From the NCBI GenBank assembly GCA_946631075.1, contig CAMOZS010000034.1, positions 1 through 12,340 of the forward strand: a stretch of 12,340 nucleotides of DNA, read 5' to 3'. Positions 1-7,405 of the stretch are shown here, in pieces. Position 1 is the first letter of the stretch. Every line of letters begins with the position of its first letter. A program made the position numbers and the translations under genes. Source of the DNA: an uncultured Bacillota bacterium (GTDB lineage Bacteria; Bacillota; Clostridia; Peptostreptococcales; Anaerovoracaceae). The notes below the pieces were generated by a model that was given only the letters and a program-made list of their open reading frames with translations, did not search any database and was not told the origin of the DNA.

Positions 1-337
1 CGAAATCCACGCTGACCTGGCCCGGCCCGAAGGCCCGGAGGGCTTCGCCTCCGCCATCGTTTTTAATCTGGGCTATCTTCCCGGAGGCGACAAGAGCCTG
101 ACCACCCGGGAGGAAACCACTCTTGAAGCCGTCCGCTCCAGCCTTTGCATGCTGAAAAAGGACGGCCTTCTCTGCCTCACCATGTACAGCGGACACCCGG
201 AAGGAGCCAAAGAAAAACGAGCCCTTCTGGCTTTCGCCGAAGGGCTCGATCCCAAACAATGGCACGTCTGCTATCTCAGCATGCCCAATCAGGGTAACCA
301 TCCGCCGGAGATCCTCCTGATCTCCCGCAAGAAGTGA
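1..337 (+). CDS. mnmM: MnmM/YtqB-type tRNA methyltransferase (3' part only)
   Basis: This is the C-terminal 111 residues of a class I SAM-dependent methyltransferase; the 5' part, including the SAM-binding motif I, lies outside the window and the reading frame begins at base 2. The visible part carries the signature of the YtqB family (Pfam rRNA methylase, PF06962): an N-L-G-Y-L-P-G-G-D-K segment followed by T-T-R-E-E-T, then M-Y-S-G-H-P-E-G and a final N-Q-G-N-H-P-P-E stretch. The B. subtilis and S. aureus members have been shown to be MnmM, which methylates 5-aminomethyl(-2-thio)uridine at the tRNA wobble position. The family is typical of Bacillota, which supports the assignment of the host. 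The function is taken from the family. The gene ends 9 bp before the stop of the convergent subtilase gene. Confidence 0.85.
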   Translation, partial: EIHADLARPEGPEGFASAIVFNLGYLPGGDKSLTTREETTLEAVRSSLCMLKKDGLLCLTMYSGHPEGAKEKRALLAFAEGLDPKQWHVCYLSMPNQGNHPPEILLISRKK

Positions 338-346
338 CCGCCGCGC

Positions 347-3300
347 TTATTTGAACACAACTGTCACCTTCTGGTCCTTCATGACCTTTTTGATGGTGAA
401 GCTGGCCTTTCTCGCGTTCTTCTTTACCTTGATTTTCTTGGAGCCGGCCTTGATGGACTTGATCGTATGTCCCTTGCCCGCCTTGACGGTGATCTTCACA
501 TCGTTTCCGGGAACGACAGCGCCGCCGCCGGAGACCGATCCTTTACCTTTCTTCTTCACCGTGACCTTGACCAGGTTGCTTGCTACCGGAGCCTTGGCGG
601 TGTAGACATTTTCACCGTCGAATCCGTAGATCTTCTGTCCGACGCAGATACCTGTGATCTCAGTGTTGTCGACTCTGGTCACGAAGTTGTATCCGGTGTC
701 GGTGAAGACATCCTTAGCAGCGTCATACACGAAGGTATCGCCGTAATCCATGACCGGAGCTCCGAAGTAGATCAGACCGTTCTTCACGGCGCTGACAGAA
801 AGATCACAGGACGGATACTTCTTGCCGCCTCTGGATATCACTTCCCCCTCCAGGTGGGGACGGATACCTTCATTCTCTGTCAGCTTGGACGCTGTCCAGC
901 TTTTGCCGTTGAAGGTCAGGTTGGCCGGGAGACAGTACTCTTCGCTGTCTTCATCCAAAGGCTGGCTGTAGCCCATCGTATAGATCAGACGGTTTCCGGT
1001 CTGAAGGGCCTTGCCGCCCGCTCTTACCTCAGGAAGAGCCTTGCCGTTGGCCCAGCGTTTGCTCTTCTTCTGGGCCGGATCAAAAGTCTTCACTTTGTTT
1101 GTCAGGTCTCCGCTCTCATAGCTGTAGCCGCCCATGAAATAGAGCTTGCCATTGTAAGCCGCCATCGTGTAGTCGGTCGTCTTGGTCAGCTCCTTGGGCA
1201 GGGCGCCCAGGTTTTGCACCTTGCCGGTCTTGACATCGACGCTGATCAGCCGGTAATCGCCGGAGTAGATCCGGTAAGCGCCGTCGCCCTCGCCGTAATC
1301 ATCATCGTCGCCTGAACGCAGGATCACCCTGTTGTCCTTACCGAAGAACCAGAAATCATCCATCTCTTCTTCGAACTCATCCGCTTCACCGTATTCGATC
1401 ACCGAATACAGTTTCCCGCTCATGTAGGCCAGATCGTCGCCGAAGGCCATAGCGTAGGTCGCGTTCTTGTTCTTCTCCAGCTTGAAGATGCTGTCCGGAT
1501 TGATCGTGGTCACGATATCCGCGCCCTGGTTAAACTTCTTCGTATCCCATTTCAGGATCATATGTGTATCCGTGAAAGGCATGTAGATGTACCTTCCGTC
1601 GGTCGTCATCGCCTCGCCCGTGCTTTCATCGTACAGGCCCTTCACCTGGCTGTAGGTCTTTTTGCCGTTGACCAGGTACTGGTCGGTCCGGGTGGCTTTC
1701 TTGCCGCCGAAGCCGGTCACGACGATGGTCTCGACATTGTTGATCCATCCATTATCCTTGATGACGACTTCCCTGTCCGTATTGGACAGGATCTCCGCCG
1801 CCTCCATCTGATCCTCATCCGGACCGACCATTACGGACAGTCCGCTGCTGGGATTCAGGCCGGAGCCGCTGATGGTGATCGTCTTAGCAACCGGATCCAC
1901 CTTGACTCTTCCGATCCGCGGAGAAAGCTCAGCCGGCTTTTTGGTGAAATCGAGGGAACCTCCCGATGCGACAGGCAGGCCCTCATCGTCCCTTACCATG
2001 GACAGGACTTCGTTGATCAGGGTTTCCGAATCGATCGTCTCGCCTGCTGCCTCCAGGGCGGCCGCCTTCAGGGCCACAGTACCGGAAACATAAGGCGTAG
2101 CCATGGATGTGCCGGAGTAGAAATCATACTTTCCGAAATCCGATGTGCTCTTCAGGTCCTCTCTGGAAAGGCCCAGATCATCCAGGCAGGCGTGCATTTC
2201 TCCGTCCTCATAAGCGTAGAGAATGATGATGGTCTTCCATTCCAGGCTGGTTGCATCCGGGTCTTTCGCCCTGGCCTCTTTCCAGGCCTCCTTCATTTCA
2301 TCCCGGTCCATGCCCGCTCTGAAGTGATACCAGTCATCAGGCTGGTCCTTGAACAGATATACCCCATCGTCCAGAGGCAGTTCTCCGATCGAGTCGATGT
2401 CCACAGCTGTGTCTGCCGGCACATCCATCAGTCCCAGGATGCCGCCTTCATCTTTTTTCGCGTATGTCTGAGCCATACAGCTGAAGCAGGGCGGAACCGC
2501 CGCATCCTTGCTGATCTCGTAGGGGATGGACAGGACGACCAGATCGCCCTCCTCGACGTTCTCAGCGTCTATGTGGAGGGCCTTCTGCTCATCATTCAGG
2601 AATCCGCCTTCCCCTTCGGTGATGGTCACCTTCGGTCCTTCAGATGCCTCCGGATCATAGAGCTCTCCGTTGACATAAGTCTCTGCAGCAAGCGCCTCAG
2701 CGCCGCTCCATCCTCCGGCCGTCTCAAAATCGTTGTACTGCTGGGAGATGTCGGCCTGAGCGCTGCCGTAGATCCCCGGGTTATAGCAGTCGTAGCTTAC
2801 CGTCGAAAGGATATCGGAACCCGGTGCCGCGATATCGACGGTCTCCTTGCCGTAATTGGAGTAGGATGCCAGGTCGCCTCTGACATTGGTCGCGGCGACG
2901 CTGATCAGGTAGGGGCTGTCATACATAGCCGGGAAATCCCCGCCCCTGTCGTTGTTGTTGGATTCATTTCCGGCAGCGGCCACCGTGACCGCTCCCTTCT
3001 CGCCGACCAGATCGATCAGAGCTTCGAAGATCTTGCTCTCTTCCGCTCCGCCCCAGGAATTGTTTATCGCGACGACCGGCTCGCCAAGATCGATGGCCTT
3101 GCTGACGTAGTTATAGGCGCCGATCTCATGCTCCAGATAGGCGCTTCCGTCTTCGTCCAGCATCCGCAGAGCCATGATCCTGATGTTCTGGTTGACGCCG
3201 CTGATGCCGATGCCGTTATTTCCGGCAGCGCCGATGATACCGGCGCAGTGGGTGCCGTGACCGTTCTCATCCATGGGGTCATCGTCGCCCTTGTTGAAGT

Positions 3301-4015
3301 CGAATCCGTACTCGCCCTTGAGGGTCGGCTGGTGGGTATTGTGCCACATGTTGTCCGCCAGGTCGGGATTGGTATAGTCGACGCCCGTGTCGACGATCGC
3401 CACGATCTTCTCCGATCCTGTCGTTCCCTGGTCCCAGAGAGCGCTCACATTGGGCGCGACCGTGCTTGCCGGACCGCCGTCCAGGCTGCCCTGCATGCTC
3501 CACTGCTTCTCAAAATAAGGGTCGTTGACGCTGCTGATATGGATCCGGTAGTTGGGCTCCGCGTAGATCACGTCATCTCTTTCCCTCAGTTTTTTGATCA
3601 TTTCCTTAGTGGTCAGCTTGTCCGACTTCACCAGGACGACCCCGGTGAATGCTCCGGCAGATGCCTTGCTGCTTCCCACTTTTCCGGAGGCGTCCGCATC
3701 TTCGGGAACGGTCTCATCGAAGGACCAGACTTTGCTGATCTCGATGTCCTCCATGGGATCCTCCCCGGAGCACAGGCTGGCCTGCGCCCTTGACTTTGTC
3801 ATTTTCTTCGATGTCCTGAACATGACCAGGGCCTGACCCTGCGCGTATTCTTCGTCATTGTTCTCCTGCAGGGTCGCCGGCTTGAGCAGGCTCCCCGGAC
3901 TGATGTCATGACCTGATGCAGCAGGCTGCATCGCCGCGCTGACGGCGGTCGTCCCGCCAAGCGCGAATGCAATGATGATCATGGTCATCACCGCGATTCT
4001 GATTCTGCTTCTCAT
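347..4015 (-). CDS. Secreted subtilisin-like (S8) serine protease with C-terminal propeller and InlB-like repeat
   Basis: A 1222-residue secreted protease. Residues 1-28 form a signal peptide (RSRIR, then a hydrophobic stretch ending SAA). Residues 58-160 look like an I9-type prodomain ending in the typical DDVIYAEPNYR. The S8 catalytic domain follows, with Asp209 (IVDTGVD), His253 (NGHGTHCAG), oxyanion Asn350 (AAAGNES) and Ser637 (SGTSMATP); the full triad is present, so it should be active. About 215 residues (roughly 412-628) are inserted between the IAAPGSDILST strand and the catalytic serine, so the Asn-Ser distance is far longer than in subtilisin. After the catalytic domain come an IPT/TIG-like segment (about 695-783), a Kelch-like beta-propeller region (about 785-1145, repeated NGKLYFMGG and RLIYTMGY blocks) and a lysine-rich divergent InlB B-repeat-like domain (1148-1222). 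No sortase motif or C-terminal membrane helix is seen. The start has AGGAG five bases upstream. The gene starts 30 bp after the nucleotidyltransferase gene and is probably co-transcribed. The substrate is unknown. Confidence 0.93.
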   Translation of the reverse strand: MRSRIRIAVMTMIIIAFALGGTTAVSAAMQPAASGHDISPGSLLKPATLQENNDEEYAQGQALVMFRTSKKMTKSRAQASLCSGEDPMEDIEISKVWSFDETVPEDADASGKVGSSKASAGAFTGVVLVKSDKLTTKEMIKKLRERDDVIYAEPNYRIHISSVNDPYFEKQWSMQGSLDGGPASTVAPNVSALWDQGTTGSEKIVAIVDTGVDYTNPDLADNMWHNTHQPTLKGEYGFDFNKGDDDPMDENGHGTHCAGIIGAAGNNGIGISGVNQNIRIMALRMLDEDGSAYLEHEIGAYNYVSKAIDLGEPVVAINNSWGGAEESKIFEALIDLVGEKGAVTVAAAGNESNNNDRGGDFPAMYDSPYLISVAATNVRGDLASYSNYGKETVDIAAPGSDILSTVSYDCYNPGIYGSAQADISQQYNDFETAGGWSGAEALAAETYVNGELYDPEASEGPKVTITEGEGGFLNDEQKALHIDAENVEEGDLVVLSIPYEISKDAAVPPCFSCMAQTYAKKDEGGILGLMDVPADTAVDIDSIGELPLDDGVYLFKDQPDDWYHFRAGMDRDEMKEAWKEARAKDPDATSLEWKTIIILYAYEDGEMHACLDDLGLSREDLKSTSDFGKYDFYSGTSMATPYVSGTVALKAAALEAAGETIDSETLINEVLSMVRDDEGLPVASGGSLDFTKKPAELSPRIGRVKVDPVAKTITISGSGLNPSSGLSVMVGPDEDQMEAAEILSNTDREVVIKDNGWINNVETIVVTGFGGKKATRTDQYLVNGKKTYSQVKGLYDESTGEAMTTDGRYIYMPFTDTHMILKWDTKKFNQGADIVTTINPDSIFKLEKNKNATYAMAFGDDLAYMSGKLYSVIEYGEADEFEEEMDDFWFFGKDNRVILRSGDDDDYGEGDGAYRIYSGDYRLISVDVKTGKVQNLGALPKELTKTTDYTMAAYNGKLYFMGGYSYESGDLTNKVKTFDPAQKKSKRWANGKALPEVRAGGKALQTGNRLIYTMGYSQPLDEDSEEYCLPANLTFNGKSWTASKLTENEGIRPHLEGEVISRGGKKYPSCDLSVSAVKNGLIYFGAPVMDYGDTFVYDAAKDVFTDTGYNFVTRVDNTEITGICVGQKIYGFDGENVYTAKAPVASNLVKVTVKKKGKGSVSGGGAVVPGNDVKITVKAGKGHTIKSIKAGSKKIKVKKNARKASFTIKKVMKDQKVTVVFK

Positions 4016-4045
4016 AGGTACTCCTCTCTCCGCGAAAATAACGTT

Positions 4046-5389
4046 TTACTCGGTCCAGATCCTGTAACCGCCCTTCTCCACCGGCTCCCAGGGATCGTCG
4101 ACTCTGAGGCCCCTGAGATTGTTCTCCAGAGCCCGAATCACGCCGCTGTGGGCCACGATGATGATGTTGCGGGCATAGTCGTCCGCCAGGATCTTGCGCA
4201 GCGCCGCCATTGCCCGGTACTGCATATCATAAAAATTCTCAGAACGGTTTCCCGTTTTGAAGGCAAACAAATCTTTTCCCCGCCGTTCATACAGGTCCGG
4301 TTCCTCCTCCCGGATCTCCCGTACCGGCCGGCCGTCCCACGGGCCCAGATCAATCTCACGCAGATCCTGCAAAGGCTGGACATCCGCGTAGATCCGGTCC
4401 CTGCGGTAGGCATCGCTGATCTGATCCGCGATGATATCCGCCGTTTCCTTAGCCCTGCAAAGATCGCTGCAGTAGATCCGGTCGATGGCGGGCAGAGGCT
4501 CCCTGCCAAGGGATACCCCGGGTACATAATTCTTCTCCGCGGCCACGTCCGCCGCGATCACTTCGGTCAGGGCCTCTCCCAGCTGCCGGGCCTGGTCCCT
4601 TCCCTCATCGCTTAGGGGAACGTCGTACTGGCCGATGAACATGGGCTCCTCGTGCTGCTCCGTTTCCCCGTGACGGACCAGGATGATCCTCTTCATCGAA
4701 GCCAGGACCTCCAGCTTCTCCCGCTGACAGCCGTAGGAAACGAATCTTTTGATCTCCTCGTAATGCTCCGGCGTGTCCATGTCCAGCAGGACTTCCTCAT
4801 CCGGCACCGGGACCCTTACCATCTGGTCCCAGCAGCTATCGGTGATGGCCTTGAGCCCGCCCTCGCCGTTATAGGAGACGATCTCGCCGACCCTGGCGGC
4901 CGGTACCAGGAGGGGATGGCCCTTCTTGCCTTCGAAGGTTGGCACGAAGAAGCTGGTCTCCGCGGCTGAGCCTTCACCCTCCGCCTTCTCATCGGCCGCG
5001 GTCATCAGCATGCGGATGGCCCGGATGGTGATCAGGGGGCAGTCTGCCGGTACCAGGAAATAGCCCTTCTTGTCCGAAAAGGCTTCCCCAGCCTTTGCAA
5101 GGCCTGCCTGGATGGATGAAAACATCCCGCTTTCGTATTTCTCATTGTATATTTCGGTCAGGCGCTGGTCCCGGATGGTCTCCTGCAGGTCTTCTCTGCG
5201 GTGCCCGGTGACGATGACGATGTCCTCTATGCCGGCTCCCCGCAGGGTCTCCGCCAGGCCTGTCACCGCCGGTCTTCCGTCCACCGGCAGCAAAGGCTTG
5301 AACTCCTTCATCCTGGTGGAAAGCCCGGCTGCCAGGATCACCGCTCCGTAACGGGAGGGATCCGACGCCCTTGTATATCCTATGTTCAT
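4046..5389 (-). CDS. MobA/MocA-like nucleotidyltransferase fused to histidine phosphatase
   Basis: A 447-residue two-domain protein. Residues 15-215 are a MobA-like NTP transferase: LAAGLSTRM with Lys31 in KPLLP (residues 19-35), the metal-binding VPADCPL (113-119), a GHPLL segment near 157-161 and DMDTPEHYEE (203-212). In molybdenum-enzyme maturation such domains (MocA, YgfJ) attach CMP or GMP to molybdopterin. Residues 232-447 are a histidine phosphatase of the phosphoglycerate mutase/CobC superfamily: RHGET (239-243, nucleophile His240), YCSDLCRAKETA (306-317), EIDLGPWDGR (345-354) and the second catalytic His414 in VAHSG. Both active sites look complete. As I recall, this resembles the DVU_1551 family NTP transferase found near aldehyde oxidoreductase genes. 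The gene follows xdhC by 24 bp with an AAGGA site, which supports a role in molybdenum hydroxylase maturation. The substrate of the phosphatase half is unknown; a single long ORF shows a true fusion, not two overlapping genes. Confidence 0.88.
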   Translation of the reverse strand: MNIGYTRASDPSRYGAVILAAGLSTRMKEFKPLLPVDGRPAVTGLAETLRGAGIEDIVIVTGHRREDLQETIRDQRLTEIYNEKYESGMFSSIQAGLAKAGEAFSDKKGYFLVPADCPLITIRAIRMLMTAADEKAEGEGSAAETSFFVPTFEGKKGHPLLVPAARVGEIVSYNGEGGLKAITDSCWDQMVRVPVPDEEVLLDMDTPEHYEEIKRFVSYGCQREKLEVLASMKRIILVRHGETEQHEEPMFIGQYDVPLSDEGRDQARQLGEALTEVIAADVAAEKNYVPGVSLGREPLPAIDRIYCSDLCRAKETADIIADQISDAYRRDRIYADVQPLQDLREIDLGPWDGRPVREIREEEPDLYERRGKDLFAFKTGNRSENFYDMQYRAMAALRKILADDYARNIIIVAHSGVIRALENNLRGLRVDDPWEPVEKGGYRIWTE

Positions 5390-5413
5390 ATCTTTTCCTT
5401 CTTCTGCTGATGT

Positions 5414-6286
5414 TTACGCGTGCAGCAGTGCCTTGCTGTCCGTCTTCTGATCCTCCGGCGTCCTCTGTGACCGGACCTGGATGATCTCCGCCGCGATGCT
5501 GATGCCGATCTCCTCCGGGGTCTCCGAGCCGATCTCAAGGCCGATGGGGGCGTGGACCCGGCTCAGTTCCTCCTCCGTGAAGCCTTCCTCCCGCAGCTGG
5601 TCGAAAAGGAGATTGTTCTTCCTCCGGCTTCCGATCATGCCCAGATAGGCGAAGGGCTTACGCAAAGCCTGGCGCAGCACGGTCAGGTCTCCTCTGTGTC
5701 CCCGGGTCACGATGATCAGATAGCTGTCCTGATCGACCTCGATGTCATCGAAGCAGTGGTCGAAATCACTGCAGACGACGGTCTGCTCCGCCTGGGGAAA
5801 ACGGTCCGGATTGGCATACTCCTCCCGGTCATCGACGATGACCGTCTCAAAGTCGATGTGACGGAGGACCGGCTCCAGGGCCTTGGCCACATGGCCTCCG
5901 CCGAAGATGAATGCCCGGTCCATCTCCTTGAACTCCTCGATGAAATTGCCCGGGTCCGCCGCGCTGATGTAATCGATCTGGATGGTAGCGTCGCCGCCGC
6001 ATCCCATCTCCAGGGCGCCGTCCTTTCCCTTTTGTTTCTCATCCAGGATGAACTCGTAGGTCATGGACTTCTCTTTGGTCTGGAGCATCTGACGGCAGAG
6101 CTTCTCGGTCTCCGCCTCCAGAAGGCCGCCTCCCACGGTGCCGACCGTGTGTCCCCCGTCCCGCATCAGCAGGCAGGCGTCCCTGTGCCTGGGGGCGGAC
6201 CCTTTGGTCCCGACCACTCTGGCCACGACGAAATCGTAACCTTCTTCAATATACTTTCTGGCGATATAGGAAATCGGTTCTCCCAT
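5414..6286 (-). CDS. xdhC: XdhC/CoxF-family molybdenum hydroxylase maturation protein
   Basis: A 290-residue protein of the XdhC/CoxF family. These proteins bind molybdenum cofactor, help its sulfuration and insert it into xanthine dehydrogenase, CO dehydrogenase or aldehyde oxidoreductase-type enzymes in the cytoplasm. The N-terminal XdhC/CoxI domain is seen as VVGTKGSAPRHRDA (residues 24-37), GTVGGGLLEAE (49-59) and MGCGGD (94-99). The C-terminal Rossmann domain starts at FIFGGGHVAKAL (126-137) and continues through TRGHRGDLTVLR (194-205), YLGMIGSRRK (214-223) and PIGLEIGSETPEEI (247-260). Length and domain order are normal. The start is supported by a near-perfect AAAGGAGG at 6293-6300 that overlaps the stop codon of the upstream methyltransferase, which suggests translational coupling. 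No molybdenum enzyme is encoded in the window, so the client is elsewhere. Confidence 0.92.
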   Translation of the reverse strand: MGEPISYIARKYIEEGYDFVVARVVGTKGSAPRHRDACLLMRDGGHTVGTVGGGLLEAETEKLCRQMLQTKEKSMTYEFILDEKQKGKDGALEMGCGGDATIQIDYISAADPGNFIEEFKEMDRAFIFGGGHVAKALEPVLRHIDFETVIVDDREEYANPDRFPQAEQTVVCSDFDHCFDDIEVDQDSYLIIVTRGHRGDLTVLRQALRKPFAYLGMIGSRRKNNLLFDQLREEGFTEEELSRVHAPIGLEIGSETPEEIGISIAAEIIQVRSQRTPEDQKTDSKALLHA

Positions 6287-6298
6287 GGTTTTCCTCCT

Positions 6299-7003
6299 TT
6301 ATTTGACCGGCTTGGCGGCGATCATCAGGAAGTACCCGATGTCGCGTTTCCTGCCGCCGGCTTCTGTCTTGAGATATGAGCTGAGCCCGGCCAGATCCTC
6401 TTCGCTGTAACCGTCCAGGTCCTGGCTGCGGTCTTCGAAACTGATCACCTGGAATCCGGTCTCCTCCAGCTGACGAATCAGGGCCTCCTGGTAAAAAGCT
6501 CCCTCGAAGCGGAAGCTGACGAATTTCAGGCTCCGTTCCTCGCAGTCCCCTTCCTTGTGGGGGATCCTGCTCTGGCGGTCGGCTTCGATGGCCACCGCCC
6601 GCATCTGATCCGGGTCCGGGTCCTTCTCGTAGAAATCGCTGATGATCAGCCTGCCGCCCTTCTTGAGGACGCAGTAGGCTTCATGGAGGGCCTCATCCGG
6701 CATGTTGATCAGGCTGAGGCTGTTTTCCATCAGGATCCCGTCAAAGGTAAAGGACATATAGCTGTCCAGGAATTCTCCGTCTCCGAACTTGATGTCCGCC
6801 TCCGGATGGGCTTCTTTGGCCTCGGATATCCTGGCCAGATTGATGTCTATCCCTTCGGCCTGCATGCCAAGGTCTTCGTTGAGGTGGGCGACGGTGTCAC
6901 CCCGGCCGCAGCCGATATCCAGAAGGCGGCTTCCGGCCTTGAGCTTGGCCAGTTCTATGCCTATGTCGGTCAGGGCCTGGCCGCCCGGTCTTGCTTTTGT
7001 CAT
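6299..7003 (-). CDS. SAM-dependent methyltransferase, DVU_1556-like
   Basis: A 234-residue class I methyltransferase. SAM-binding motif I is LLDIGCGRGDT (residues 27-37), the acidic motif II region is GIDI (51-54), and the typical LKKGGRLIISDFY lies at 113-125. The N-terminal RPGGQALT (5-12) and the MENSLSLI segment (92-99) match my memory of the DVU_1556 family methyltransferase, which sits in clusters with XdhC and a DVU_1551-type NTP transferase, exactly its neighbours here. The methyl acceptor is unknown; from the context it may act on a cofactor, a maturation intermediate or a small molecule linked to molybdenum hydroxylases. The start has AGGAG at 7011-7015, seven bases upstream. A strong hairpin lies just before that site. 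The family assignment is from motif recall, not a search. Confidence 0.8.
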   Translation of the reverse strand: MTKARPGGQALTDIGIELAKLKAGSRLLDIGCGRGDTVAHLNEDLGMQAEGIDINLARISEAKEAHPEADIKFGDGEFLDSYMSFTFDGILMENSLSLINMPDEALHEAYCVLKKGGRLIISDFYEKDPDPDQMRAVAIEADRQSRIPHKEGDCEERSLKFVSFRFEGAFYQEALIRQLEETGFQVISFEDRSQDLDGYSEEDLAGLSSYLKTEAGGRKRDIGYFLMIAAKPVK

Positions 7004-7021
7004 CTATTATCTCCTGCTAAT

Positions 7022-7066
7022 AGGACCTGGCCCATGCGCACGTCAAGCGCGCGGGAGCCAGGTCCT
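7022..7066 (-). other. 45-nt hairpin between the DUF2149 and methyltransferase genes
   Basis: AGGACCTGGC at 7022-7031 and GCCAGGTCCT at 7057-7066 form a perfect 10-bp stem. Inside it, CC/GG and GCGC/GCGC can extend the helix, leaving a small loop around TTGACGT on the minus strand. The stem starts about 18 bases after the DUF2149 stop and ends about six bases before the methyltransferase ribosome binding site. On the minus strand it is followed by TATTAGC, not a T-run, so it is a poor intrinsic terminator. AGCAGGA occurs both at the upstream foot of the stem and as part of the ribosome binding site. It could stabilise the upstream mRNA end, cause partial termination or tune translation of the cofactor genes. 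On the plus strand no T-run follows either. Confidence 0.6.
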
Positions 7067-7084
7067 GCTGATTACCGATTCTTC

Positions 7085-7402
7085 TTATTCCGCCATTACG
7101 TAATACTTGCCTGTCTCCGGATCCATATATACGGTTCCCATTTCCTGCAGCTGTGTATTGGCATCGATTTCCTGGGTGACGGCTCCGTCAAGGCCGTCGA
7201 TCTCATAAGTCGCGTTAGACCCGGACTTGCTGATCTCGCCGGTCTCGCTGACGTTGACGTTCCAGCTGAGGATCAGAGCCAGCAGGATCCCGCAGGCAAA
7301 AACCAGCATGGCGTCCGCCATGTTGCCTACGCCCTCCATCGGGCTGAAGTTCTCCGGTGTGCGAACAACTCTGAGTCTGCCTCTTGTTCCTACTACTTTC
7401 AT
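7085..7402 (-). CDS. DUF2149-family small membrane protein, ExbD-like
   Basis: A 105-residue protein with one membrane segment at about 28-48 (ADAMLVFACGILLALIL) preceded by a short basic cytoplasmic stretch and followed by a hydrophilic outer region of about 55 residues. An aspartate (Asp30) sits at the entry of the helix, the position where ExbD, TolR and MotB carry their proton-path aspartate. The pattern NMADAMLVFACG fits my memory of DUF2149, a family commonly encoded next to MotA/TolQ/ExbB genes in anaerobic bacteria and methanogens. It starts three bases after the ExbB-like stop codon, with its GGGAGG site inside the end of that gene, so the two are translationally coupled and likely form one complex. 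It is shorter than ExbD and lacks a recognisable C-terminal ExbD periplasmic fold. The physiological role is unknown. Confidence 0.78.
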   Translation of the reverse strand: MKVVGTRGRLRVVRTPENFSPMEGVGNMADAMLVFACGILLALILSWNVNVSETGEISKSGSNATYEIDGLDGAVTQEIDANTQLQEMGTVYMDPETGKYYVMAE

Positions 7403-7405
7403 CTT

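Noticed and set aside
467..1315. A 282-codon plus-strand open frame opposite the subtilase 3' end
   Set aside because: Same antisense effect; no domain and no ribosome binding site.
1562..3793. A 743-codon plus-strand open frame opposite the subtilase
   Set aside because: It is a mirror of the codon use of the real gene. The protein is a His/Arg/Asp/Val-rich stretch without motifs, while the minus-strand reading has a signal peptide and a full S8 triad.
7004..7084. Molybdenum cofactor riboswitch before the methyltransferase
   Set aside because: The gap is too short and holds one simple hairpin, not the larger multi-stem Moco RNA architecture. I keep only the hairpin call.
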